A DNA stretch of 64,000 bases from Chimonanthus salicifolius. Taxonomy: Eukaryota; Streptophyta; Magnoliopsida; Laurales; Calycanthaceae. The notes beneath the pieces were generated by a model that saw nothing but the letters and a program-made list of their open reading frames with translations, was not told the origin of the DNA and ran no database searches. A program made the translations under genes and the position numbers. Numbering within the stretch: the stretch's first letter is position 1; each line of letters starts with the position of its first letter. This document shows, piece after piece, positions 26,401 through 41,191 of the stretch. The stretch lies in contig CM023539.1 in NCBI GenBank assembly GCA_013350335.1, forward strand, positions 47,106,631 through 47,170,630. The letters run 5' to 3'.

Positions 26401-29400
26401 CTCCTGAAAACACAAACATAGACCTGTAGACATTTTTATATGTAAAAAAGCTGTTTATCATTTGGGCACACAATCATGTCCTTTAAAATTTGATTCTTTT
26501 CAAGATAGTGAGTCACTAAAGTGTATCTATCAAAAAAAATTGTTGTGCTTGCTTTCAAATTAAAATTAATATCATCATCAAGACATGTATCCCATAATCC
26601 CGTTTATCTGGGTTACCTTTTCAAGCTATAGTTTTTCTTTCAATTCTATAAATTTTTTTGTTCTCCTTGGCTCCAACCTCTCCCCTCCTCGCTTTCCCTA
26701 TTACTCCACAATTTCTAGTTGATCTTTTTCACCACATCAATCCTAGCCTTTAACCGTCATCTTTATATAAACATAAGAGGTCTAATGGTCATCTTCATGT
26801 AAACACCCCTTTAATCGATGTTGTATTGCATCCATGCTACTGGTCATATCCTAAAATGCTACCAATACACTGTGCCCTTCTGTTTGATCTGTAGCTGCAC
26901 CTAGTGTCAAAATTCCTTACCATGTGCTACTAAGTCATTTGCAATTTCATTTAGTTTGTTGTCCACACCCTTAGTTCCACTAAATTTACACTCCAATGTT
27001 CTATCTTTGCCCTACTATATTTAGACAGTTTTGTCTCAAAAGCTCTGCTTATTTCCAAGTTATTATTTAGCCGGTTTCTTGTTTCACTGGTTAGTGCTTC
27101 ATCATCAGTAGAATTTAAAGTTATATATTTGGCTATTTTATTATAGTTATTATTGTCATCGTCATCAAAACCAAAATCCCATCTACGGATCCTACTTATC
27201 CATTTGACTCTATCATAAAACATACAAGTCAAACACTCCACTATCTATCATGTCTTTCTTTATCATTTTTTTAAGGTTGTCTTTTCTTACCTCCTTCCAC
27301 CATGTTTTCAGTAGGCTATCCCTCTTGTACTTGCAACATGTAACCTCTCAATTCTACGTACTAGGGCTGTCTTTGGTCTTTTACATGCATGCATAGGCCA
27401 GCTCAAACACGTTTCTTTTAATTTGTCATCTATTAGGGCTATTTTTAAGTTGTCCCTAGTGCGGTCATTTTTACTCCATCCTTTAATAGTTAATCGACTC
27501 ATCCAGTGTAACATTTGCATCTCCATTATCTTAACTTTGTCTATTTGTCTTTTCTTCATTGTCCAACACTTTACTCCATAGGGCATTGCGGGTTGATACT
27601 TGTTTTATGCAATATAGGACTATCCTATCACACAGAACTCCATTAGGTTGGCTACAATTTCCCCACCCTACTTCCATCCTATTAGCTATATCTAAGTTCA
27701 GCCTTTTTATTATGTACACGAAATTTCTTTCATTGTTTATGTGGTTTTGGCATCAGCATATTCTTTGAGTCATTTTCAAAGCTGTTCAATAGTGTCCTTG
27801 AAACATTATCTTCAAACTATAATGTATTAAAAATTAGAAGTTAGAAAGGTGACTTCTCAAGAGGAATTTAATTTTCTTTCCATCTCTCATGAGGTAATAA
27901 TAATGTTGAGAGAGAGAGACTTGAGATATTATATTGTGAGTTGTGTCCCCCTTTTGAGATATCATAATGTGAATTCTAATTGTTTTAACTTGTGGTCACA
28001 CATGATACAATGACAGATCATGCGAGAGACATTGATCTACTTGACACATCTTGATCATGAGGACACTGAACAGCAGGTATAATGGAGTAAACATTTTTGT
28101 CTTCAATTTACAATGTTGATTGCTCTCTTCAAAAGTTTATTTTGGCATGTGTTGCACATTTGCACTTGCATGCACATAGCTATTGTGTATTATTACGAGT
28201 CTTGCTTTTCTTGTTTAGATAGATGGGATCATATCCTTCTCTTTTTGATTGACATAGATGATTGAAAACTCGAATAATTTTTTCTCTGTTTGCTTGTTGT
28301 TTGCTTTATTTCACATTTTAAAGATAACTTTCCAACTTTCTTTTTCCCCATTCTCACTTTTATAATTACTTTGACATCCTTTGACTTGCATAATGCTTAG
28401 CTTCTGCTCCTACCTCCTCTTCCATATCCTTCTGATTTTCTTAAATTTTTTTAATTGGTTACTTTTTATTAACTGAATATTTGAAGCTTCTTAATGTTGT
28501 GGAGATGAAGATATGGCATATTAACTTTGCTTCCTATATTTGTGTCTATTTTTTTGTCCATTGTGGATGGATTGGTCTTTAGTCTTTACATTAATGAATA
28601 GCACTCGTCATTTCTCATTCTTTGTAAATGGTTGTTGCTGAACTTCTAAAATGACATTATGCATTCTATATAAATTTGAGATGGTGATATTGTGTTTTAA
28701 AAGCATTAGGCCTCTCTTCCATAATTTTCCCCGTACATCACTATCCAAAATTACCATGAATGGGGGATGGATAGAGGATTTCATTGATGATATAATTCAA
28801 TGGAAATTCATCAATCTGATCATCACAACATTGTGAGATGGGCCATGAAAAATCAATGGCTTCAAGTAATCAATTTGTCAGTCACTAAAATCACAAGCCT
28901 AAATTATCCAATGAAGCCTCATATCTTTTGCACATCCAATGTATTTGTTATTTTCTTTATATTTCATCAAAAATATATGGTCCACTTTAGTATTTAAAAA
29001 GCAGCCTTGCCATATAGGGATACTTTCTTTTCATGATTGCAATCTTGTCTATACCATTTCAGAAAAAAGCTTTGCCGTTAGCACATGCCAACCAATTTCC
29101 CTCAAGTCACCCAAACTATTAAGCATACTTGTTCTGTCATTAGTTACCAATTCAGGAAATGTTTTACGTTAGGGAGATTGCATAAGCAAATCCTTTCTTA
29201 AGTTACTCATTTTCGTACATAAGCTGCAACTCACTTAATTCATGTCAAATTTTTTTGATCTATTTGTAATTGGAATGGTATAGCTGTTTGAATGGCGTCC
29301 TTAATTTCTTGTAGATTCATGTCGAATTTTTTTGATCTTTTTTTAATTGGAATGGTATAGCTGTTTGTAATAGCATCCTTAATTTCTCGTAGTGGGGCAT

Positions 29401-32400
29401 TAATTATGGACGATGAGAATGCTTTGTTCAGTTATAAGTTCCTGATGTTAGCTAAATTGAAGTCTAATGGCATTTGCTATGTAAATGAGTGTTGTTTTAC
29501 TTTGATGATATATCATGCACCATCTTCTTAGCTTTCTACATAGACATAAAAGCAATCCCATCGCCACAAATTTCTTCTCTCTTGGGGTCTCTGTAATTCA
29601 GTTTTGATTTCAAGCATTGCCTTCTCACTAGAATTTGAAAGAATTAATTTTTAATTGAAATTCTGTCCTTGTATTTGTTTTGTGCATGTTCTTTCTTTCT
29701 TTTCATTGATTTGGACTTAATTCACGTGCTTTACATTTTAGACGATTTCACTTTCTTCCTCCAAAATTTGCTTACCTTTGACTTGTAATAATTTTAGTAC
29801 TGAACCAACTTATTGTGGTCAATTGCTTGGCTAACATTGGATTTCTTGTGGGATTTCAGATGTTGAAGAAGTTGAGTAAACAGTTGAGTGGGGAGGATTG
29901 GACGTGGAACAATTTGAACACGTTATGCTGGGCAATAGGGTCGATATCTGGTTCCATGGCGGAGGAGCAGGTTTTCTTTCTGTTGCTTACATTTGTACTC
30001 ATGTAGTAATTACTCTGGTGTGTTCTTACATCTGTACTTTTGACCTTTTTTTTTTAGGGGGGGGGGATTCATCTTTGATTGTTTACCTGAATTTCTGTAC
30101 TCTATATCATAGTTTTTTTTTTTGAAAGATCTGTAACCTTCCATTGTTACGTACATTACTTCTGTTTCAATGAGTTCGAGGAAACAAATTCTTTATTTAA
30201 TTTAGAGGCGTGGGTCTTGGTTTCAGAGTACATTTTCCCGTGGTCTATGTCAAGAATAATAATGGAGGTTGAGTCTCACATATATTGAGTTTTCATTTAG
30301 ATGATTGCTAGTATTTTTTTTTATTGTGATCTCTGTTAATTGTTTTTTCTTTGGGTGCTGGTTGGTCGGTTTGTGGGTACCGTATGACTGTCATGGTGGT
30401 GGTTTTTCTTGTTTATACCTACACATTCAAACTCTGTTATCCATATGGTTCTATACACACTTCAATTCCTTTTGTTCAAGATAGGGCTGTAAACAAGCAA
30501 AGCTGGCTTGCAAGCTAACTCAGCTTGGATTGGTTGCATTTAAGGGTTGTTAAAAGTGCTGATAGTGGACAGTGCTTTGCTCTATTTCTAAGGACACTCA
30601 AGCTCAGATGTTGAATTAAATATTTACAAACTGAGTTTAAGTTCGTCACGACCTCAACTCTGGCTTTATGAGTTTGCTCGAATTCCACTCAACATTCCAC
30701 CCAGACTCAGGCTGGCCCAATCCTGGCTTGGCAGTTTGTTTTGTCCTTAGATTAAATGCATCTTATGCCAAGTTTGTTGCAAAGTTCAATGCTGTTTCAA
30801 TTTTTGTCAGATCCATTTCAGATTACATGTATTATGTTGCTTGAGATCTTTGATGTGAGGCACAGTCTTGGACATCCTCATTTGATTTCTCTGTTACTTC
30901 ACATTTCAGCGGGACTTCAATGCTGAACTTCCTTGTGAATACTTGTTCCATGTGTGTGTGTGTTAGGGTTTGTTATGGACCAGGTTAAGTGAGTCTGTCA
31001 AGTCTCCTTTCTTAGATAAATAAGTAGTCCTTCCACTGACATCTTTTGCAAAATATTGATGTGGGCCTTCCACTCACATCTTTTGCAAAGTGTGAGGTCT
31101 TTTGTGCTAATTGCATCAGTTGGGCTAGGTAATCTTGCTTGGCAGGTCTGGTCTGAAGCCGATTGCTCCACAATTTGAGGCAGTTTAGGTTTGAGACCAA
31201 GAACTAGGTCTCAGCCATCCTATGGGCCTAAAATGTTGCTGCATCCCTGTTTTAAGCTGAGGACTGGCTGGGCCCCAAGTATGGGCTGCCATATCAGTTG
31301 TGTGGTTGTATGTTCCAAATCTCTCTCTGAGAACCTCAATGGAAAGTATGTGCTTTTGATATAGAACCTTCACAAAATATTTAAATATGCATAATGGATA
31401 GGTATTTAGTTGAGGTTTTTTTTTCTTATATGGCATGTCCTTAGTTCTTCATTGAAGATTTCACGTAATGATCTTGCACCTAACTCCTTATGCCTTTATT
31501 GGGAAGTGATTCTAGTAATCAGAGTTTTTCCTCTCAAATTCATACTTGTATTTGGTTTTAATATTTTGATAGCCTCTACTATTCAAAGGAAAGAAAGATG
31601 TTGACACCTCTCAAATCTTTGGTTTGGCAGGAAAATAGATTTCTAGTTATGGTCATACGTGACTTACTAAACCTGTGTGAAATCACGAAGGGAAAAGATA
31701 ACAAAGCTGTGATCGCAAGCAACATTATGTAAGAACTACTGAAGGACTATTTGTCAATTGATTGTGGTACATTTGTCTTATTTAATTGAATCTGTTGCAT
31801 GAATTGGCAGGTATGTTGTGGGGCAGTACCCAAAGTTTCTGAGGGCACATTGGAAATTTCTGAAAACTGTTGTCAACAAGTTATTTGAGTTTATGCATGA
31901 ATCACATCCAGGAGTTCAGGTTTTTTAGTTGCTTTTGCATAGAAATTCAATCTGTTACCAGTTAGACAATGATGTGCTGGTAGAATTAAAAGAAAAAAAA
32001 GAAAGAAAGAAGATGTACCTGTAGAAGATAATTCTGCAAATTAGTGAGCAGTTATTGCTTCATCTCTTGTTATGAAAATGATATTAATTTTTTTACCATA
32101 TTAAGAAAATAAGTACCATGGATTTTGCATTTGATTGAAAGCCTGTACACTAGTAGTTATTTTGCTTGCTTCACATGGATATTTTGCAGTATATTGGTAA
32201 ATTGGTGTCTTGTATCCCTGTGTTTCCAGTATATTTGAAATGACTAGGGATGTCTACGGGCTGAGTTTTGCTTGGATTATTGGCAAACATAGATCTGGAC
32301 TTGGACCCATCATGCATCCTCATATTTATAATGATACTGTATTAATATATGCAAAATATTATGTAAATATGTATAGTATTGTCCTATATAACATATGATG

Positions 32401-35400
32401 TTTCAGGCTGCGAACAACATGGACCTAGACATAGACCCAGAACCCTGGCTGACCTGGAAATAGGCCCAAACCTAGATGAAGACCTGGTTTTTTGGGGTTT
32501 TTTTTTTTTAATACTCATTGACTTCCCTAAAAGCAGCCTGCCATCTGTTTATGTTCAAAGGTTCATAACGAGTAATGGGGAAAATATAAAAGGTGGCCAA
32601 GTTACCTTTTCCAATGGAGCTTGAATTGTATGGCTGTCTTTGTTATATCATTTGAGTTGATTCATAGTGGGAACTGCTTCGGTCCACTGATTTGTAGGAT
32701 GCCATCAATGCCATAATGTACCTTTTACGACGTTTTTCAGGGTGAGAAGTCCCAATGGTTCGAAGGAGGGGGCACACCTTGTGAAAGAGGGGCGCACACA
32801 ATGAAAGGACACAATGAAAGGAGGATGTGTGCTCAATATTATTTCTGTTAAGATTTAAACAATTTAAAGCCATAAAAATGAGGGAGGCTTTAAAGCATGG
32901 TTTTATTGATCCAAATAAGATTGGGTTTTTTGGGTCTTATGTTCACTTTTTTTTTTGAGCAGTACTGTTTTTATTAGGTTTGGGTCTTATATTCATACTA
33001 AGATGTTTCCAATTTAACCATCAGATTGGTCCAAAGTAGCTCCTACATAAGGTTCAAAAGTTTATGGATTAAAAAATAATTTAATGTCTTCAAAGTTTGG
33101 GAGTCCAAAAATTGGCTTATTAATCTAATCAAGATGGCCTTTTTGGAATCTTATATTTATGGTTAGACCTTTCCAATGGACCCATAACATTGAGCCAAAG
33201 TGGGCCCTATATGTGTAACAAAAGTCGAGGGAAATAATATATTTTGGGTCCCACTTTGGTCTAATGTCGTTTGGTCCTTGGAATGGTCTAAGCATGAATA
33301 TAAGACTTAAACAAAAGTAGTAGTCAAGGTGGGAGTTGGGTTGGGGGAAGGTAATGTAGTGAGAACTATTTACAAGTAGGAGAGGATCAAGGTGAGGTGG
33401 GTAGGAGTTTTAGGGATGGACTATGGTTCATGATTGGAAATGAAACAGGGTGTCCTTCTGGGAAGACTTATAAGTGGATGACCATAAACAGATAGAGGTC
33501 ATTTTGAGTTTTGTTTACGGTGGTCAGTGATAGGATGGCTACCATAGAAAAATGTTACGAGGTGAGTGGTGAGAATTGTGTGGTTGGTGCCATTTAGAAG
33601 AGAGTTGAAGGATCATAAGGTTGAGGAGTTTGAAAACTTAACGCAAATTTTATATGGAGTAGACATTTGTAGAGATGAGAAAGGCTTGTTTGAATGGGTT
33701 ATGTTTCTGAGACCTTACTGTTAAATTGTGTATCAAGAAGTTGAGGGAAAGAGCAGTATGTAGACTACATGCATTTGGGTGCGCACAGGAAAGGCTCCAG
33801 GGGTTGAGGTTTTTTGTTGGTGTTGAATTAGAGGTTAGATACTCACTAGTTGTAATCTTAGAGATAGAGGCATCCTTCTAGAAGTCTGCAGAATTATTGG
33901 TTGCATTTTCTGGGTTAGAAGAGGAACATGTGGATCATCTATTTTGTAGGGGAGCTGTGGTAAAGGTTTATTTCTTTAATGGTTTGTAGTTGGGTGGGTA
34001 ATTAGTAGGAGTGATGGAAGGGTGGAGAAGAGGTCGTTTTAGGGGTAGTGAGAGAGTGGCTTGACTGTCTATTGGGAGATGGGAGCCGCCTCTGTTAAGT
34101 CTCTCAAAATTTAATATGGATGAGGTGGCTATGGTTCCAATGGTTGGAGGAGTCCTACACAATGATTGGGGTGAGCTTATGGGGAGGGAAAGTTAACTAT
34201 TTAAGGTGACTTGGGTAGTGATTGCTTGGGAAAAGGTAGGAGAAAATAACCTGTGTGGTTTTCTCAATCTCTAGGGAGATCCATAGGCTTTGCAATGGGC
34301 AGGATGTTGAGTATAGGCATGTAAGAATTTTTTTTTTTTTAATGGGGTGGCAGGTTTTTTGGCTAAAGCAGGAATAAAGAGATCAAATCTGTTTATTGGA
34401 CTGTAGTGGGGGTTTTGTATTCCCATTTTTTGGGAATATGTAGCAATGATTCATGAAATGTAGAAAAAAATACAGACAAAGAAGGTCAAGGTACCCAAGG
34501 AGGATACACACAACTCATAGGGGAAAATAATACAATTTCAACAAAAGAACTCAATTAATCTAAAGAGAAATCTAGGAAAACCTCAGATCTCAAGACATTA
34601 TTTTTTGCTAGAAAATCTGCTAACAAACTCGCCGATCACAGAATGATAACAAAAGAAACGTCCACATCTTGATGCAAAGTTGCTGCTTCCCTAGACATAG
34701 GAAGAAGTTTTCAAGGAGGTTTTCCATTCCCTTGTGCTCATTGGATCACATTTGTTCACCCCTTTGATGATTAGCTTCTCTCGAAAGTGGTCCTCGGAAT
34801 GTTCAAAGCAACTTGTCCTTATTGGAATTCGGGACCCCAATAGGACCCGAGAAAAAGGGAAGAACCTGACCCTCGAGTCATTCAAGATACTGTTGTGGGG
34901 TATTTGTGGTAGTCAGGGTGTTTGTATGATCCTTGCTTGTGATCTATAGGGTTTTGGGTGTTGTTTTTCTTTATGTGCAGATTTGTTGTATTGCATGACC
35001 ATGTCGTGTTTTTTTTTTTATGACGGAGAACCCCAACACCCCCACCTCTCTCCGAGTACGAGGGCGTTGGGCAAAACTCTGGATGCAGACAGCCCCTAGC
35101 AAGCTACATGTATCGGGTGACTATGGGACTCGAACTTGGGATCTCTGGTTCTTGAGCCAAAGTGCATGCCAGTTGAGTTACCCAGTGCGAAGTACCATCG
35201 TGTGTTTTTTTTTTTTCTTCTAAATAAAATGTTTGTTACTATCCCCCCTTCAAAAGAAAAGAAAAAGGGTATTATGGCATCGGTGATGTCCTACTCTATA
35301 ATGTATCCTAGAAGTTATACATTGTTAATAAGGATGATACATATTGATTATAGACCAACTTAAACTAGTTTTTTTTTTAGGTCCGGAGGTGTCTAGGCGT

Positions 35401-35597
35401 CGCACCCTTAAACTAGTTTATTGATTTTGGCTAATCATGACTCGCATGTTTTTTCTAATTTCGTTGAGTTGGTTGTTATGAGTGTTGATTCAAGTAGTTA
35501 TTGTTTGCAGTATCTGCATTTTGTTCTCTTTGATAAAAAATGCTGCAAATTTCTTGCTTTATTATCTCGAGTTTCATTTATCATTATTTTACATGCA

Positions 35598-35645
<48 letters not shown>

Positions 35646-38600
35646 GTTATATGTAACAAAGTTTTGCTTTGGACAAGATTTTTTTTGAAAGGTAACGTAA
35701 TTTATTAAAAAGGAAAGAAATAAATGTATACTATAAGAGGTTGACCGAAATGGCCACCCTAACCGACCCTCCCAAATTACTGTAGCCTATTTATAATTTC
35801 CATTGCTTTGGACAAGATTATAATATTTTAGAGATCCAATTTAGCTTTATGCGAAACTGATGAACAATAGAAGTCATTTTTCTTCTTTTGGTGGGTGAGG
35901 TTGTACACACCTCTTGTACATTCCCCCTGTTCCTTGTAACTGAATTTTATTAATGTTATATTTATGTCTCCGTTTTTTTTTTAAAAGGAAAAGTTTACAG
36001 AGAGAAGAAAAAAAATTACACATGCTTTTTATTTATCTACTGAAAGATTATGGTAAAGCGTTCAAACAATCGATTTGGCAAATATTGAAGAAAAAATGCA
36101 TCTTGAATGGATATGTTGATTTTATGTAGGACATGTTTGGAGGGGGCAAAAACAAGTGTAAGAATGTTGTGTGGTGAGAACACAATACCCAATTGGAGTC
36201 GTGCTCAACTAAGGGCCTGCTTTGAGCCCTTATTTATCTGCTTTGGTTATAGACAACTTGATGTTTGAAATCAATGATGAAGTTCCTTGGCGTTTATTGT
36301 TTGGAAATGATGTATATTTGGGAAAAAAAAACTTTTAAGTTATTCCAAACTTAAAAAGAAAAAAGATGAGGGAATGCTAATTCAGTTGGTTTGGGCACAT
36401 CCGTAAAACATAGAAAACAACCCCAATATGAGGGTTGGAGCTAAACCCCAAGGGGTTGGCCCATTGGTCTGGGCACAAGACCTTAGGATTGAGGTCTTGG
36501 GTTCAAATCCTGGCAGCCTCAATGAAAGGATACTTCCCATAGGGTTATTCCCCATCGAAGAACCCGGTGTGTGTGTGTAGGGAGTGTGCACACACTCCGA
36601 AAGATTAGTCGGGTGAGACACCTGGACACCTTCAGACATTAAAAAAAATGAGGTTGGGGGGTTACAAGTAGAAAGTACTGGGGATGAGGAAGGCTAATAA
36701 AGATGTGGATTGACAGTGAATGTGATTGCTGATAGAGTTTTTCTAGAAAAGTAAGCTAGCAAGACTTCACAAGAGAGACTCTCTATCGATACTCCCCATA
36801 AATTGGGTCATGGGTCCCACATAATTAGATGCATTTGATAGGTGATTTCGTGGATCTGAAGTATGTATCGTTTTACCATCAATTGATAATTCAAGCTATA
36901 TAATCTTTGCCTTAAAATTTTGACGAGTATAAGCCATTCAGTTTTAAAAGTCTATAATCAAGGGATAAGATGATCAAATGGAGGTGAAAATTCATACACA
37001 ATCTATTCACTTGACCCTCTTTACAGCACATCCAAACATGTGGGCCCGAAGATCCATTTGTAGGTAAGTCTCATTAGAGTCTCAATAGAGTTTTTGGCAT
37101 GTAGAACTCGAAAAGCCTAACCCAAATAGATGGCACATTGACTTTGATGATGGTGGCGGTGGTGATTATGTTGGTGGTGGTGATGGTGGTGATAGACAAT
37201 GATGATGCTTTTGTTATGTGAAAAAGTCTTATGTTATCTGATGCACTGCTATGTAACTAGTTAGAAGCATTCACTTCACATTAGTGACATTGGTCATAAA
37301 ATTGATAGTAAATAATTCTCTCTCCACTTCACAAAATTTTGGATACAATGCTTCTATTATTAGACACTAACACAAAACTATAGTCCAAATCCTTCAAACT
37401 CACTAAATTTAATTATTAAATATCTTTTCCTATTTTGTCATTTTTATACTAATGTCTCTATTTTATATAATCATATGATAAGGTTAGACCAAGTCCTTCT
37501 ACCAATCTTTAGATCTTCTTTTGTATATTTTTAGTCTTTTTTGCACGAATTTCCCACTTTTTAAATACTAATATGATAAGGATAGGTCAAATCTTTCAAA
37601 TGGGCCAAAATCAAACCTTAAAATTCTTTTTTTTTTTTAAATTTAGATATTTGTTGGATGAGTATTTCCTTTTTGCTTGCCAAACATGGAAGCAAATCAT
37701 AACCATTTAATGAATAAGCGGTTATGATTCATTTAACAGTCATCTTAAATTGTCTCTTTAAAGTAGAAACATACATGTGCATATTTTCAAAAAGAAAAAA
37801 TTAATTAACAAGTTATACATGTGGATACTCTATTATATAATAAGCTTACATATTGTTGCATTTTCAGGATATGGCATGTGATACATTTCTAAAGATTGTT
37901 CAAAAATGCAAGCGTAAATTTGTAATCGTACAGGTAATCATACGTTTGTCTACTTCTACTTTGCTTTTTTTCCCCTTCCTTTCACGATTGAGAGTGTCAT
38001 TGTTGGATAATTTGTTGACTGGTAGTTGATATTGGTTGGATTGAAAATTTTGCGTCTTTCAATCCCCTTAATGCTTGGTTTTGGTTATTGCTATTCTTAT
38101 GTGGTTTTCCATAAAATCTTTAAGCCTTTCCCTTCCATTTTTATTTGCTACCAATTCATTTTTTTTGGGTTTTGTAGCACTATTTTTATATATTAATTTA
38201 TTCAATTTATGTTTGATATAATCACTCTGATTTGTAACTTTGAAAGTGGGTGCATATAGGTGATGACCTGACTAGCTAAAAGTTGCCTCTACAAATAAAA
38301 ATTAATTTAGAAATTAAACAACTTGCTAAAATAATAACTGGGGTCCACGGGTGAAGATGTGTCCTACATTAGGGAGTGTTGTAAATATTATACTTTTCAC
38401 ATATCTTATTATAGAGTTGACCTATAGATGCCATTAGGTGTAATTGATTCTTCTTTCCTTATTTGCCACCTTGATTGGCTCATTATATTACACACACACA
38501 CGCGCGCGCGCGGACGCGCACACACACACATATATATGTGTGTGTATGTGCGCGTGCGTGCGCGTGTGTGCGTGTGATTATAGGGACTTAATCTCTCTCA

Positions 38601-41160
38601 GCTTTCGTCCATTCTTTTCATTATTTTCTTCTCTTTCTACAATTTTCCTTTCAAAAATATCGAAGAGGTTTCAAATTGGCATAGTGGTCAAAGAGCAAGG
38701 CACAATTAAGGTGCCAAGGGGTCTTGGAATCTAGGGCGCAAGGCACATGTCTAGGCACGACCATAATTTTGCTAGGCGTACTTATTTGATACTTCAAAAT
38801 ATGTGTAGATTCATGGCTTTGTGTCTTTATTGCATCAATATCATAGGATACCAATGGTAGTCATTGAAAGTGCCTAAATATATATGGGTGACTGAGCTTC
38901 CAAGCACATAATATTATCAAGTATTTTACATGCACAAGTATGTTATCTAATAATTATAATTTTTAATTTACTAACAACTACATCTAACTGTACTTACTAG
39001 CTATTACCAAAAAAAAAAACTTTAAAAAAGGGTTATTATAGAAAAATGGTTACTGAAAGAACCAGATGATGGCCTATGAGCAAGAGGCACTAGGGCGGGC
39101 ACAAAAATGGATTTGGAGCCTAAGCGAGGGCCTAAGTGCAATTATGGCACGCTTTTGACTGCTATGTGAATTGAAGGTATGATGAGAGGAAGGTTGAGTT
39201 AAGTGATAAAGAAGACATGATAGAATGTTATGTGGCAGATGGTACAATGTATGATATGGTCTAATGGAAATGTAGAACTTGAAAAGTCTGACCCAAATGA
39301 ATGGGAAAATGGCAAATGATGATGAGTTGGTTGAGTGAATCTGGAAGGTGTTCAAAATCAAACTTTACCATCAAAACATGAGTACAGCTTGAAATCGTTT
39401 AATTGAAGTCTATGATAGGGCCTAATGGAAAAGTAGATTTGTAAAGTCAGCTCCAGATGAATGGGAAAGTGGCAAATGATGATGAGTTGGTTGAAATGTT
39501 GAATGAATCAAGAAGGTGTTCAAGATCAAACTTTAGTAGCAAAACATGACTACAGCTTGAAGTTGTTGAATTGTGATCAGTACACTAGGAGACCTTTAAA
39601 AATTCTTGTATGATGGGAAAATATGACCAGACCTTGAAATTTTATTGTACATTTGCTTTGTTTTGTTTTGATATCTTCTCAAAACTTTTAATATGAAAAC
39701 TAGATAATGATTTGTTCTATTTTGCATGAGTTGGGATCTCTATGGTTTCAATTATAGATATTAATTTTTCTCATTTTTTCATCTTTTATCAAATAATTAT
39801 TTGTTGTGCTATTTAGAGCCAAGGTAAATACTCTAATATGATTAATTGTTCAAATCATTTCCTTATTAACTTATATTTGTTATTATTTTTGTTAGATCTT
39901 TGTTTTTATATTCCTAGATATGTTTAATCCTTCAAAAAAATTGTGACACTCTATTAGTCAATGAACTTGAGCTTGGATAGATTTTCATATGTTCAGTCAA
40001 TCATGTCTATGCAAGGACCATATTGTGCCACTGTTACCAATTATATCAGGTCATGTCGGAGGCCACTAACATGATCTCTATGCGATGGGAAAGAATAAAT
40101 AACTTTCCTTAGCACTCCAGAGGCAAATAATGCCTTTAATGAAGGTTACTGTTTTCTAGCATATAATTGTGGCGAAATTAGTAAAATCTTGAGCTTTTAA
40201 ACTCAGGTTTTCTTGTATACTTGATAATTTCCAAAAGTTGTCTGTTTCACATTGCCACAATCTGCGTTCATAGATCACCCAATGAAGAGACTAACTGTTT
40301 ATCTCAACTTCTGGCTGTGATTTTTTTGATGTATCTTGTCTTTATCTTCTTGATTCGTGTATCCTTTTTTTCCCCCAAAACTGGGGGCTCTCAGACCTAC
40401 CAATTTAAAGAAAGTGTTTTTTGGGTTTTCTGTATTTTATGCAGACTTCATAGGTGTGTCTTCCAGTGGTATTTCCTGAATATCTTGTGTGCATCTCTTT
40501 TGTTTTGCTTTTATCTATTTTTTTATTTTTTTGAGTGTTCTTCGATAGAACTTTTGTTACAGTGAAAGAAAATATGGAAGTGACAAGAACCCTGTAGCAT
40601 AATTCGTGGGTGCCTATTGTTGCAAGTTGAAACCACAAAGGTTGTGGGTTTGAGTCATTTTATAAATTAAAAAAAGAAGAAGATGGTAATACAAAGATGG
40701 GTTCTAACGGCCTGCTTAAGGCAGGTGGCTTCCCCTTCTTTGAGTCTGATTCAGTTATTTCTTTGTGGAAAACAAGCATATTGATGTGAATATTTCTGCT
40801 TAGGACCCAAATCCCTGCTGAATAGAAGCAGCATGAATCCTGTCATTCTGTTGGTTCAAGTTCTCCAGACTAATGCTGCATCTGCTTTTGGACTGGTGTT
40901 GCAGTCACATTGAACACATTTCAGTCTCTCTTCATCTCTGCCAGAATTTTCAACCCTTAAGTTTGTCATGACATACAAATTTCCCAAAGTTATTGAAATT
41001 TCTTAGGGCATTGGAAGCCAACCACCACTTAAACTGGTTAGTTAGAATTCCTTCACTTCGAACTATACATCAAGATGGATCTTCCAACTCTCCTGCATTC
41101 AACAAAATCCTTTTATGGTTTAGCGTTTGTTTAAGGGGAGTACCTCTATGACGTTCTTTT

Positions 41161-41191
<31 letters not shown>

